Positions 45,097 through 53,750 of a stretch of 64,000 nt of DNA are shown in pieces. This stretch comes from Verrucomicrobiota bacterium (GTDB taxonomy: Bacteria > Verrucomicrobiota > Verrucomicrobiia > Verrucomicrobiales > Verrucomicrobiaceae): assembly GCA_025360015.1 (NCBI GenBank), contig JANYCZ010000055.1, forward strand, positions 1 through 64,000, given 5' to 3'. A program made the position numbers and the translations under genes. The notes beneath the pieces were generated by a model that did not search any database, was not told where the DNA came from, and saw only the letters and a program-made list of their open reading frames with translations. Each line of letters begins with the position of its first letter. Position 1 is the stretch's first letter.

Positions 45097-45954
45097 ATGA
45101 ATCGCACCCTCCTTGCCAGCCTCTTTCTGCCGCTCGCCTTCTCGGCTGCTGACATTCCCGCCGCCCTCCCGCTCTGGCCCCTAGGTGCCCCCCGGTTCTG
45201 AAGCGCGCGCCGCTGAGCCCGAGAAGATCGAAGGCAACAATGTCTGCAACGTCCACACTCCCACGATCACCCCCTACGTTCCCGCTGCGGACAAGGCCAC
45301 CGGGACCGCCGTCATCATCTGCCCCGGCGGCGGTCACTCGAAGCTCTGCCTCGGCCATGAAGGCTACGCGCTGGCTGAGTGGTTCCGCGACCACGGGATC
45401 GCCGCCTTTGTGCTGAAGTACCGCCTCGCTCGCGAGGCCGGCAGCACCTACACCATTCAGGATCACGCCATGGCCGACGCGCGCCGGGCCCTCCGCACCG
45501 TGCGCAGCCGTGCCGCCGAGTGGCACATCCAGCCAAACTGCATCGGCATCCTCGGCTTTTCCGCCGGGGGCGAGCTCGCCGCCTTTGCCGCCATGACAAT
45601 GATCCCGGGCAAAAAGACTCGGCAGACTCCATCGAGCAGCAGTCCAGCCGTCCCGACTTTCAAGGTCTCATCTACCCCGGCACCTCCGGCCTCTTCAATG
45701 CCACCAAAGGCATGCCTCCGCTCTTCATCGCCGCCGGTTACAGCGACCGCCCAGACATCTCCGAAGGCATGGCCACCCTCTACCTCAAATACAAAGCCGC
45801 CGGGGTAAAAGCGGAGATGCACATCTTCGCCAATGCCGGCCACGGCTTCGGGTACAAAGCAGATGCAAAACCGAGTGCTGCATCCAGGTGGCCGATGCGG
45901 TTTACCGAGTGGCTCACGGACAGCGGACTGCTGACTGCAAGTAAAAATGGATAA
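45097..45954 (+). pseudogene. secreted esterase/acetylxylan-esterase-like alpha/beta-hydrolase, two frameshifts
   Basis: Signal peptide MNRTLLASLFLPLAFSAADI, then LWPLGAP, where a C6 run (45188-45193) throws the frame. The second segment reads GSEARAAEPEKIEGNNVCNV, VIICPGGGHSKLC, a nucleophile elbow GFSAGGE, up to an A5 run at 45611-45615. The third returns to the original frame: SRPDFQGLIYPG, PPLFIAAGYSD, and the catalytic histidine in NAGHGFGY. One C too many and one A too few explain both shifts, and the whole span is a multiple of three. Either a recently broken gene or two homopolymer errors. Confidence 0.75.
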
Positions 45955-46012
45955 GCCAATAGTAAGAAGGCAAACCGTGAGCACCGGAGGTGTCGGCAGA
46001 CAGTAAAATGGA

Positions 46013-46023
46013 TGTGGCGACAG
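46013..46023 (+). repeat. TGTGGCGACAG repeat, copy 1
   Basis: Eleven-base word preceded by AAAATGGA, found three times in the window in the same orientation. Here it lies just left of the AT-rich cassette, in a stretch (45955-46268) with no gene. That stretch also holds two GTAGGGT words and an imperfect inverted repeat around AATGCTGCAG. Confidence 0.5.
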
Positions 46024-46268
46024 CGCGCTAGTTCCGTGTTCATCTGCGACTGCATCTCTGTGACACAAAAGAATCCTTGCCCGTGCAGTATCACGACGAG
46101 GACGCCAGAATGATCCGTCGCCGCCCGCTCCAACGCCAGCTCTGGTGAGAATGCAGAGCACCCATACGCGCTAAGTGCGGCCTCATGCAATGCTGCAGGC
46201 GGCCTGGAGTCCTTGTGGTAGGGTTACACCCCATAGCTGCTGCAAGCATTGCTCCGTAGGGTCAACCT

Positions 46269-46457
46269 ATGACAGGGCTCGAAATTAGAAACGACTGGAA
46301 CATCATCAAAGGCAGCCTCAAACAAAGTGGGCCGCCCTCAGCGATGACGATCTCCAGATTAGCGAAGGCAAGCAGGACTAACTGCTGGGCCGCATTCCGA
46401 GACGCACTGGCCACTTACACATCCGTAAAGGGAGGATCATTGAACGAGGTCGATTAA
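46269..46457 (+). pseudogene. CsbD-family stress protein remnant
   Basis: Begins MTGLEIRNDWNIIKGSLKQ, the CsbD start. After CAA at 46323 one A appears missing; in the shifted frame it continues KWAALSDDDLQISEGKQD, then a TAA at 46379 replaces a sense codon and the frame runs on as LLGRIPRRTG. CsbD proteins are about 60-70 residues with exactly this order. A frameshift plus a nonsense change argues for a real pseudogene and not just one sequencing error. Confidence 0.7.
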
Positions 46458-46458
46458 A

Positions 46459-47244
46459 ATGGCAGATCAAAAATTAAGCATTCAACTTTTAAATCATGCC
46501 TCCGTCATCATCACGATTGGCGAGATCAAAATGTTGTGTGACCCCTGGTTTTCTGGAACCTGTTTTGATGGCGGCTGGGGGTTGAAGTACGACAATTCTT
46601 CGTGCTTGGATCTTTCCAGGCAATGCACCCACTTATGGGTGTCGCACTTTCACACCGATCATTTTCACATGCCAACACTTAAAGAAGTGGCGAAGGTGAA
46701 TCCGGAGATGGTTGTTTTAGGAAATCACTCATTTAATTTCAAGCTGGATGAGGCCATCAAGCGTGCAGGGTTTAAAACGATTGTTCCGTTTTATGAACGG
46801 ACGTGGATGAAACTTCCTGGTGACGTTGATGTCATGCGCTATCCATCCACGGGAGTTGACAACATGCTCATAATTAAGACTCGCGCTGCCACGATTCTCA
46901 ATTACAACGATTGCAACTTGCCTCTCCTGGCCATGAAGGCTTTGGCTAAAAAAATAGGCAATGTGGATATCATGTTGAATAATTATAACCATGCCGGAAA
47001 AATCCTGGACTATCCGCTTCCTGAGGTTGCTGAAATCAAGAGAGGTTTAAAAATGAACTTTATCGAACAGGTGAATGTGTTTGATCCCTCCTTTGTGATT
47101 CCCTTTGCCTCAAATCATTACTACAAAGCCAAGGAGAGCCAGGGGCAAAACAATTCGCTGCTTGAGTTCAGCGAACTGGCTGACTTTGATCAAAGAGTTG
47201 TGCCTTTAAACATAGGCGAAACCATTGAATTTCATAACAACTGA
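46459..47244 (+). CDS. metallo-beta-lactamase-fold hydrolase (CMAH/UlaG-like), probably N-terminal half
   Basis: 261 residues. Metal motif SHFHTDHFH (HxHxDH), plus LLNHASVIITIGEIKMLCDPWFSGTCFDGGW, which resembles the start of CMP-N-acetylneuraminate hydroxylase-like and UlaG-like MBL proteins. Base composition is visibly AT-richer than the neighbours (AAA, TTT, ATT codons common), so recent transfer is likely. After the TGA the reading frame shifted by one base (from about 47238) continues without a stop into the next ORF. One missing base would make the two a single protein of about 438 residues. Confidence 0.75.
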   Translation: MADQKLSIQLLNHASVIITIGEIKMLCDPWFSGTCFDGGWGLKYDNSSCLDLSRQCTHLWVSHFHTDHFHMPTLKEVAKVNPEMVVLGNHSFNFKLDEAIKRAGFKTIVPFYERTWMKLPGDVDVMRYPSTGVDNMLIIKTRAATILNYNDCNLPLLAMKALAKKIGNVDIMLNNYNHAGKILDYPLPEVAEIKRGLKMNFIEQVNVFDPSFVIPFASNHYYKAKESQGQNNSLLEFSELADFDQRVVPLNIGETIEFHNN

Positions 47245-47288
47245 AAACCATCTGCCTTCCATCTCCGGTCGAGATCACCCAAAATAAA

Positions 47289-47774
47289 ATGGAGGTCTTG
47301 GAACGAACCAAACATTTCTCTTTTGAAGAGCTCAGCCAATCATTCGATGGTTACTCCAAGAAATTGAGGAACTCCTTTTTGCATTCCACCTTCTGGGTGC
47401 CTGAATTACTGGTCAAAGTCGAAGACTTGGACATGGTCCTTTCTGCAAGCCTCAGCAGGGGCCTCACGAAGGCAGATCAGCGTGCCGCCGAACATCATAT
47501 TGTGACAACAAGTGAAGCGCTTCATGCCTGGTTCAATAAACTTTATGGCACCGACGGTTTTTGGATCGGTGCCCATTTTGATACCAACAGCCGCAAGACA
47601 TTTCCGCTTCGCTGGCAATTGCTCCTCGGTTTATTGACAGAAAATAAACTGGACTTCAGATCCATGCTAAAAATGATCTCTTCTGCCGAAGGTTTAAAAT
47701 TTTTATTTAACAGGAGAGAAGAGATTATCGCGGTAATGCTTGGCTTCAATTTTCAAGTCGGGGCACGCAAATAA
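47289..47774 (+). CDS. unknown protein, probably C-terminal half of the MBL-fold protein
   Basis: 161 residues from the ATG at 47289, in a frame that is open from 47238. Helical start (HFSFEELSQSFDGYSKKLRN), a middle LVKVEDLDMVLSASLSRG and a tail ending FLFNRREEIIAVMLGF. No family recognised on its own. Two-domain MBL proteins of about 430 residues exist, so this is best read as the second domain of the preceding gene, separated by a frameshift. If truly separate, it would be a new small partner. Same AT-rich composition. Confidence 0.6.
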   Translation: MEVLERTKHFSFEELSQSFDGYSKKLRNSFLHSTFWVPELLVKVEDLDMVLSASLSRGLTKADQRAAEHHIVTTSEALHAWFNKLYGTDGFWIGAHFDTNSRKTFPLRWQLLLGLLTENKLDFRSMLKMISSAEGLKFLFNRREEIIAVMLGFNFQVGARK

Positions 47775-47783
47775 ACAATTCAT

Positions 47784-48521
47784 ATGGCACGCTATTTTAT
47801 ATTATCCCTCATTCGTCTGTTCAATTTTCTGTCTTTTAAAATTTCTCGGACTTTGAAGGCCAGTTATCAACTGACAATACCCTTTGCCACGTACGCCCCT
47901 TGGCTCAAAGACGAGGCCTTTCTAAAAAACTACGACCTCATCAAAGGTGTTTCCCTGGTTAATATCTACCAGTGCTGGGAGCTTTGGAAACTGGTGGATG
48001 AAACGGAGAAAACTCCGGGAGATGTCATCGAGGTGGGTGTGTTTAAAGGCGCCACCAGTGCAATCATGGGGGCTAAACTAAAACAGAACCATTCCCCAGC
48101 CCAGTTTATTTGCTGCGACACCTTTGAAGGAGTCGTCAAAGCTTCAGCTGCCGATAACTTCTATAAAGGTGGTGAACATAAAGACACCTCGCTGGGTTTT
48201 GTGACGAATCTGCTAACCCAGACATTTCAATTGAACAATGTCGTCTTCCTCAAAGGCATTTTTCCAGATGAAACAGGACACCAAGTCCAGGATAGTCAAT
48301 TCAGGCTATGTCACATTGATGTGGATACTTACCAATCGGGAAAAGAAGTCTTGAACTGGGTGTGGGAAAGACTGAGTCCCGGAGGGATTGTGGTGTTCAA
48401 CGATTTTGGCTACCCCAGAACGAGAGGCATTACCCAGTTGGTTGAAGAAAACAGGGGAAGAAAAGACTGCCTGGTGATCCATAATCTGAATGGCCATGGG
48501 ATGATGATTAAGTTGAAGTGA
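47784..48521 (+). CDS. TylF/MycF-like SAM-dependent methyltransferase
   Basis: 245 residues. SAM motif DVIEVGVFKGATSAIM, ICCDTFEGV, and the metal/active-site region LCHIDVDTYQSGKEVLNWVWERLSPGGIVVFNDFGYPRTRGIT, as in macrocin O-methyltransferase-type enzymes that methylate sugar hydroxyls. It starts nine bases after the previous ORF and shares its AT-rich composition, so the cassette is one operon. Substrate unknown; a surface or secreted glycan is plausible. Confidence 0.82.
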   Translation: MARYFILSLIRLFNFLSFKISRTLKASYQLTIPFATYAPWLKDEAFLKNYDLIKGVSLVNIYQCWELWKLVDETEKTPGDVIEVGVFKGATSAIMGAKLKQNHSPAQFICCDTFEGVVKASAADNFYKGGEHKDTSLGFVTNLLTQTFQLNNVVFLKGIFPDETGHQVQDSQFRLCHIDVDTYQSGKEVLNWVWERLSPGGIVVFNDFGYPRTRGITQLVEENRGRKDCLVIHNLNGHGMMIKLK

Positions 48522-48587
48522 TTTTGACCTGCGCCAAAAGGTTGATAAGAGAAGTCTCAAGAGCTGCGTACTCAGCCGTAGGATGGG

Positions 48588-48686
48588 TGTGGCGACAGGC
48601 CGCCCGTCCATGAGCGTGTGGCAAACACCCTGGCGTGCGAACGCCCTCGCAGTCGCGCGGTTTGGCCAAGCCGTGCCATCCGCCGC
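48588..48686 (+). repeat. TGTGGCGACAG repeat, copy 2 (longer element)
   Basis: TGTGGCGACAGGCCGCCCG at 48588, then about 70 bases later GCGCGGTTTGGCCAAGCCGT. Copy 3 near 56563 has the same two ends at nearly the same distance. GGCCGC and GCGG arms can pair. It lies just right of the AT-rich cassette, in the same orientation as copy 1 on the left. Confidence 0.5.
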
Positions 48687-48759
48687 CGTTTTCCCTCATT
48701 GCACGATGGGGGCGCGTCCTGATCGTCCGATGCATTGTGGCGTGCGAACTAAGGGTATT

Positions 48760-49326
48760 ATGAAAATACTATCTGAAACTCCACTTGCCGAAAAACGCAT
48801 CGCCATTCTTGCCACCGACGGCTTCGAGCAGTCCGAGCTTGAAGAACCTTTGAAAGCGCTGCAGGAGGCCGGCGCTACAGTCAGCATCGTCTCTCCCAAA
48901 AAGGGCCAGATCCAAGGCATGCGCCATGCCGATAAGGGAGACCTGTTTGACGTGGACATTCCGCTGCGCAATGCGCACGAGCAAGATTTTGACGCGCTCG
49001 TGCTGCCCGGCGGACTCATGAATCCGGATGAACTGCGTTCCACACCCGAAGCGGTGGCTTGGGTGCGTGAATTTGGCCGCTCCGGCAAACCCATCGGTGC
49101 CATCTGTCACGGCCCCTGGATCTTGATCGAGGCCGGTCTGGTCAACAACCGCCGTATGACCTCCTGGCCTGCCATTCAAACCGACGTCAAAAACGCCGGA
49201 GGCATTTGGCTGGACGAAGAAGTCGTAGTGGACAACGGCATCGTTACGAGCCGCAAACCCTCCGACATCCCCGCTTTCAATGCCAAGGTGATCGAAGAGA
49301 TCTGCGAAGGCATTCATCCACGCTGA
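48760..49326 (+). CDS. DJ-1/PfpI-family type 1 glutamine amidotransferase-like protein
   Basis: 188 residues from the ATG at 48760; earlier in-frame ATGs lie inside the repeat. Nucleophile C116 with H117 in GAICHGPW, E23 in DGFEQSE, and VLPGGLMNPDELR are as in PfpI/YhbO/YajL-type stress proteins (protease- or glyoxalase/deglycase-like). The C-terminal part (RKPSDIPAFNAKVIEEI) also matches. Composition is that of the host genome, unlike the preceding cassette. Confidence 0.9.
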   Translation: MKILSETPLAEKRIAILATDGFEQSELEEPLKALQEAGATVSIVSPKKGQIQGMRHADKGDLFDVDIPLRNAHEQDFDALVLPGGLMNPDELRSTPEAVAWVREFGRSGKPIGAICHGPWILIEAGLVNNRRMTSWPAIQTDVKNAGGIWLDEEVVVDNGIVTSRKPSDIPAFNAKVIEEICEGIHPR

Positions 49327-50212
49327 GCGTTATCGCATCGGCGGCAGTCTGACCAGCAAGGCCTGCTGCGCTCGATTTCGCGCAGTGCATGAATCGCGCA
49401 GCAGGGCTTCCTCGGCATTTTGATACGCGCCGCCACATTGTCGCTGATGAGGAAAATGAGGGTGTTTTCCTTCTGCTTCAGTTTGCGCAATTTCGTCATC
49501 ACCGTACCAATGGCTTCGTCAGCTTCCGCAGCGAGCACCGCGTAGGAAGCATTGTGCTTCGGAAGGCCCTTAAACTTCTCCAGCCAATTCTCCGAGGCGA
49601 CGTGCGGCGTGTGCACGGCATTGAAGGACACCATGAGCAGCCAGGGCTTGGCGTGATTCGCATTCAGGAAGCTCACCGATTCCCGCGCATACACCGGCGA
49701 GGTGACCGGCGCACCGGCCAGGTCTTTGAGCAACTCTTTGCCGCGATAAAACGAAGGGCCTTTGCCTTCACCGAGATTGCCGACAGTGCCCATGGCGAAA
49801 TCAAATCCACGCGCCGTGGGCATGAATTCCGGGCTGGTGTCTCCGAGGTGCCATTTGCCAACGATGCCGGTGGTGTAGCCCACCGTTTTGAGATGCTGCG
49901 CCAGAGTCCTCTCGCTCAGCAGCAGTTCGCGGCCCGGCCTGCCGGGGTTCGCATCATGGCCGGTGCGCGCCTGATAGCGGCCCGTCATCAAACCGACGCG
50001 TCCTGGCGAGCACACGCAGCCGGATGAGTAGCCGTTGGTGAACCGCATGCCGCCCGCAGCCAGGGCATCCATGTTGGGCGTGGGGGCCATTTTGCCGCCG
50101 TAGGCGCCGGGCTTCGCCCAGCCCATCTCATCGAGATAAAAGATGAGGATGTTGGGCTTGGCCGCATCCGCAGCGCGGCGGCAAAGCAGAGCAGGAGTGC
50201 GGAAAACTTCAT
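49314..50212 (-). pseudogene. secreted sulfatase, frameshifted and truncated
   Basis: Signal peptide MKFSALLLCFAAALR from the ATG at 50212. One base (probably a G near 50167) is missing, after which the other frame reads DAAKPNILIFYLDEMGWAKP and the sulfatase signature CVCSPGRVGLMTGR (CxPxR, formylglycine site). Homology stops after ENTLIFLISDN at about 49437; the next 40 codons to the stop are not sulfatase-like and contain an inverted repeat. A full enzyme needs about 450 residues, so the C-terminal 40 percent is gone. It was probably a glycan sulfatase. Confidence 0.75.
49362..49405. repeat. inverted repeat at the sulfatase break
   Basis: Arms CCTGCTGCGC and GCGCAGCAGG, 24 bases apart, exactly where sulfatase similarity ends. 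It shares CTGCTGCG...GCGCAG with the element at the left window edge. Possibly a REP-like sequence involved in the truncation. Confidence 0.5.
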
Positions 50213-50254
50213 GCGTGCTCTCCGGACGATGCAGGATGCGGAATGTTCAGCGGG

Positions 50255-53050
50255 TCACTCTTTGGCGGAGCGCAGGCGCAGGTGCGCGGCGGCCGTCACG
50301 GCATCGGCCAGCTCGTCCAATTGCACAAGGTCGGTGAGCTTCCGGTTGTGTTCGTCCTGCACGTAGATGGCGTCGATGGCGACGCCCTTCTCCGTGCTGA
50401 TGCGCGCGTGAGTAACGTTGTGCCCGAGGCGGCCAATGGCCATGAAGATGTCGTACAGCAGGCCAAGGCGGTCCACGAGCTGCAGCTCCAGCACGGTCTG
50501 GTCCGGCGAGAGGTTGTTGTTCACGTAGATGCGCTGTGGGATTTCCTCGCCGATCTCATCCAGCATGGTGATGGACTTGCCGAGCTTCTGGGTGATCGCC
50601 TCGCTGAAATCAAAGTTCTGCCCGCTGAAGGCTTTGCGCACCGAGTCTTCCACGCGGTTGCGCGCGCTCTTGGTGGTGACAGCGGCGAAGTTCGTGTTGC
50701 AGACGCGGAAGGTGTCCAGCACGAGGTGGTCGGCGCGCTGGTAGAGATCGGCGCTGAGAATGTTGATGCTTTCCGCCGCCAGAGCGCCGGAGAGACGTGC
50801 GAGCAGCAGATGGCGGTCCCAGCAGACGACGGTGAGTTCGCTGTAGCCCTGGTCCGCGTGATCCACCCAGACCATGACGGGCAGCAGTCCTGCTGCGGCT
50901 TCTTCACGGATGAGCTGCTCGAAAAACAGCCGGAACTGACGCAGGTGCGTGGCGATGAGCTCTGCCTCGCGGAAATTGAAGTAGGACGGCGGCATGTGGC
51001 GGAAGTGCGCCTCCACTTCAGCTTCGAATCCGGCACCCAGGCGGCGTGCCACCTCTTTTTTCAGGTCCACCAGCGGCACCTGCACGTTGCGCATGAAGTC
51101 CGCCGGCGCGTTCATGAAGCGCAGCGCGCTGTGGTAGAGCTGGCGGATCGACGCCTCCTTGTAGCCAGACCAGCTCTTGTCGCTGGTGCCCTTGGAGTCG
51201 GCGTATGTCATGAGCAGGAGCGTGTCCAGGTTCTCCTTCGTGCGCACGATACCGACGAATTCCTCGATGACCTGCGGATCGTCCAGGCTCTTCGTCGTGG
51301 CGGTGCGGTACATCAGGAGGTGATTGTCCACCAGGAAGAGCAGCAGCTGGCGGCGCTCTCCCTTGACCTGCAGGCGGCGGGAGACGGCGGCGGCCAGCGT
51401 GGTGCTTTCATCACTGTGCGTCTTCTTGTTGGCGGCACGGCCCGAATCATGCAGCAGCAGCGCGAGATACAGCACATACGGCTGCTGCAGATCGTGAAAG
51501 AGCTGCTGAAACAGGTCCACGCCTTTCAGGGTGGGATCGCTCAGTTCATCGAGTTTGTCGATGGTGCGCAGCGTGTGCTCGTCTGCGGTGTAGAGGTGAA
51601 AGAACTCATGCTGCACGAGGTTGGTCAGCGCGCCAAACTCCGGCATGAAGCGGCCGAGGAAGCCGACGCGGTGCATCTGCCGCAGGATGCGGGCGACATC
51701 CCCTTTGCCGGAGAGGATCGTCTCAAAGGTCTCGCGGTTGGCCTTGCTGTAACGAAAGCTGGTGTCCACCAGGCGGAAGTTGTCCTGGATGAGCTGGAAC
51801 AGATCGGGGCTGAGGCGCAGATGGCGCTTCTGCGTGTGCAGAAACAAACGCATGAGGCGCTCCGGGTCGTCCTTGAAGATCGTCGGGCTTTCCGCATAAA
51901 CGCGCTCATGCTTGCGGTGGAAGCCATCGAAGCTCTCCTGCTGCTTCTCCGCCTTTCGCCGCGCAATGAAGCCCATGAGCCTGCTCTGCGTGGTGGTTTC
52001 CAGCGCCTGCAGGTGGAAGCGGTCCATCACCTCATTACTGCGCTGCAAAATGTCACGCGTGGCCGTGTAGTATTCATGCATCAGCGCCTCAATGCGGCGC
52101 AGGATGCGTTTGTGGCGGTAGCCGAGATTGGTGGCCACCGGCCCTTGCAGGCGCAGGGTCAGGAGGTCTTCAGCGCGCTTTTCCGTGTAGTGCATCTCAT
52201 TGCGCACGCGCAGGATGAAGTCATACCCGTGCTCCACCTCCTTCCAGCCCGCTTTGGAGATCAGGCCGAGCGCGATGAGATCCTTTGGGTTCAGTGTGCG
52301 ATGCCGCGCATACGTCATCCAGATCAGGTTCTGGTAGTCGCGCAGGCCGCCGCAGCCGTTTTTCACATGCGGCTCCTGCACGAAGGGGGTGTTTCCATAC
52401 CTGGAGTGGCGCGTGTTCAGATCCAGCTGCCGCAGCTTTAAAAAGTCCGTCTCCTGCCCGTCCATGCATTCCTTGTCAAAGCGGGCGCGAAACTCCTCAA
52501 AGGCCGTCTTCTGACCGGTAATGAGGCGGGCCTCCATCAGCGCGGTCTTGGTCTCCATGCTTTCATTCGCGAGCTTGATGCACTCCCCCACGCAGCGGGA
52601 GCCGTGGCCGACCTTGAGCTTGAGATCATAGAAGTAGAGCAGGTAGTCGCGGATGAGCTGCACCACTTCGGTGGACACCTTGCCGCTGTTGCCAGGAAAC
52701 ATGAATGTGAGGTCCACATCGCTGCCGGGGCTCATTACCCGCCGACCGTAGCCGCCGTGGGCGACCACGCTCACGTTGAGCTTGGCACGCACCGCTGGCT
52801 CAAGTGCGGAGATAGTTTCGTCCCACAGGGTGCGCACGAGCAGATCCATCACATCCGAGCGCATGCGGCAGATCTCCGCGCCGCTGAAGCTGCCGGCGCG
52901 GTGCCGCTGCTTGATGCGCTGTTCCTTGATCTTGAGAAAACGCTTCGCCTGGCGCAGCGTTTCGGTGCGTCCGCGCGGCAGCTTGTCTTCAGGCGGGAAA
53001 AATTTCTGCGCGCTCTTGTTCAGGTGCCGCAGGTAGTCGCGTTCGGTCAT
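50255..53050 (-). CDS. glnD: [protein-PII] uridylyltransferase / uridylyl-removing enzyme
   Basis: 931 residues. Nucleotidyltransferase site GGYGRRVMSPGSDVDL with D111 and D113; PII-uridylyltransferase helical domain; HD domain near residue 535 (LLLHDSGRAANKKTHSDES); two C-terminal ACT domains (about 730 to the end, including IYVNNNLSPDQTVLELQLVDRLGLLYD). It adds and removes UMP on PII proteins according to glutamine level, setting nitrogen assimilation. Neither glnB nor glnA is in the window. Eleven bases separate it from apt. Confidence 0.93.
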   Translation of the reverse strand: MTERDYLRHLNKSAQKFFPPEDKLPRGRTETLRQAKRFLKIKEQRIKQRHRAGSFSGAEICRMRSDVMDLLVRTLWDETISALEPAVRAKLNVSVVAHGGYGRRVMSPGSDVDLTFMFPGNSGKVSTEVVQLIRDYLLYFYDLKLKVGHGSRCVGECIKLANESMETKTALMEARLITGQKTAFEEFRARFDKECMDGQETDFLKLRQLDLNTRHSRYGNTPFVQEPHVKNGCGGLRDYQNLIWMTYARHRTLNPKDLIALGLISKAGWKEVEHGYDFILRVRNEMHYTEKRAEDLLTLRLQGPVATNLGYRHKRILRRIEALMHEYYTATRDILQRSNEVMDRFHLQALETTTQSRLMGFIARRKAEKQQESFDGFHRKHERVYAESPTIFKDDPERLMRLFLHTQKRHLRLSPDLFQLIQDNFRLVDTSFRYSKANRETFETILSGKGDVARILRQMHRVGFLGRFMPEFGALTNLVQHEFFHLYTADEHTLRTIDKLDELSDPTLKGVDLFQQLFHDLQQPYVLYLALLLHDSGRAANKKTHSDESTTLAAAVSRRLQVKGERRQLLLFLVDNHLLMYRTATTKSLDDPQVIEEFVGIVRTKENLDTLLLMTYADSKGTSDKSWSGYKEASIRQLYHSALRFMNAPADFMRNVQVPLVDLKKEVARRLGAGFEAEVEAHFRHMPPSYFNFREAELIATHLRQFRLFFEQLIREEAAAGLLPVMVWVDHADQGYSELTVVCWDRHLLLARLSGALAAESINILSADLYQRADHLVLDTFRVCNTNFAAVTTKSARNRVEDSVRKAFSGQNFDFSEAITQKLGKSITMLDEIGEEIPQRIYVNNNLSPDQTVLELQLVDRLGLLYDIFMAIGRLGHNVTHARISTEKGVAIDAIYVQDEHNRKLTDLVQLDELADAVTAAAHLRLRSAKE

Positions 53051-53061
53051 CGCAGCAGAGG

Positions 53062-53595
53062 TCAGTAAGTGATCAGTGAGTAAACCGGGCCGGAACCACT
53101 CACTTTTTCGCGCCCGCCGAGGAACGCCAGTTCAATGAAAAACGTGCTGCCGAGCACCTTGGCGCCGGCCTGCTCAATGAGGTGCAGCGCCGCCGCCGCT
53201 GTGCCACCGGTGGCCAGCAGATCATCCGCCAGCAGCACCGTTTCACCCGGGGCGATGGCATCCAGGTGCATCTCGACCGAATTCGTGCCGTACTCGAGCG
53301 CGTAATCCACTCCCCGCGTCTGCCAGGGCAGCTTGCCCTTTTTGCGCACCGGGATAAAGCCCGCCCCCAGGCGTTCCGCGATCAGCGCGCCAAAGATAAA
53401 CCCCCGTGCATCAATGCCGACAACCTTGTCCACCTCAGTGATCCCGGTGGCCTCGATCATGCCATCAATCGTCTGGGCCAGCAGCGTCGGATTCGCCAGC
53501 ACCGGGGTGATGTCTTTGAAGAGAATGCCGGGATTGGGGAAATCCGGCACGTCGCGGATGGTGCGGCGGATGCTGTCGAGGATGTCGGGAGCCAT
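53062..53595 (-). CDS. apt: adenine phosphoribosyltransferase
   Basis: 177 residues, standard. RTIRDVPDFPNPGILFKDITPVL, GIDARGFIFGALIAERLGAGFIPVRKKGKLP and the PRPP motif VLLADDLLATGGTAAA are all present. It salvages adenine to AMP. Upstream of glnD on the same strand. Confidence 0.96.
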   Translation of the reverse strand: MAPDILDSIRRTIRDVPDFPNPGILFKDITPVLANPTLLAQTIDGMIEATGITEVDKVVGIDARGFIFGALIAERLGAGFIPVRKKGKLPWQTRGVDYALEYGTNSVEMHLDAIAPGETVLLADDLLATGGTAAAALHLIEQAGAKVLGSTFFIELAFLGGREKVSGSGPVYSLITY

Positions 53596-53750
53596 GTCCT
53601 GCGATCATGGAGGAGATGCGGGGATGCGCAAGCTTCATGCGCCAGCAGGCTTGTCACGAGGCTGCTAACGCTCGCCTAGGTTTCACAAAACGTCTTCACC
53701 CTTGCAGAAACGCCCCAAGACCGCGAGTATTTATATCCCCCCACGCTCTC

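Noticed and set aside
47784-48521. Defence-type DNA methyltransferase
   Set aside because: The motifs are those of TylF-like small-molecule O-methyltransferases (DVDTY, NDFGYP); no DPPY or target-recognition region and no nuclease neighbour.
50243-52441. Plus-strand open frame of 732 codons
   Set aside because: It is antisense to glnD, whose catalytic, HD and ACT motifs are clear.
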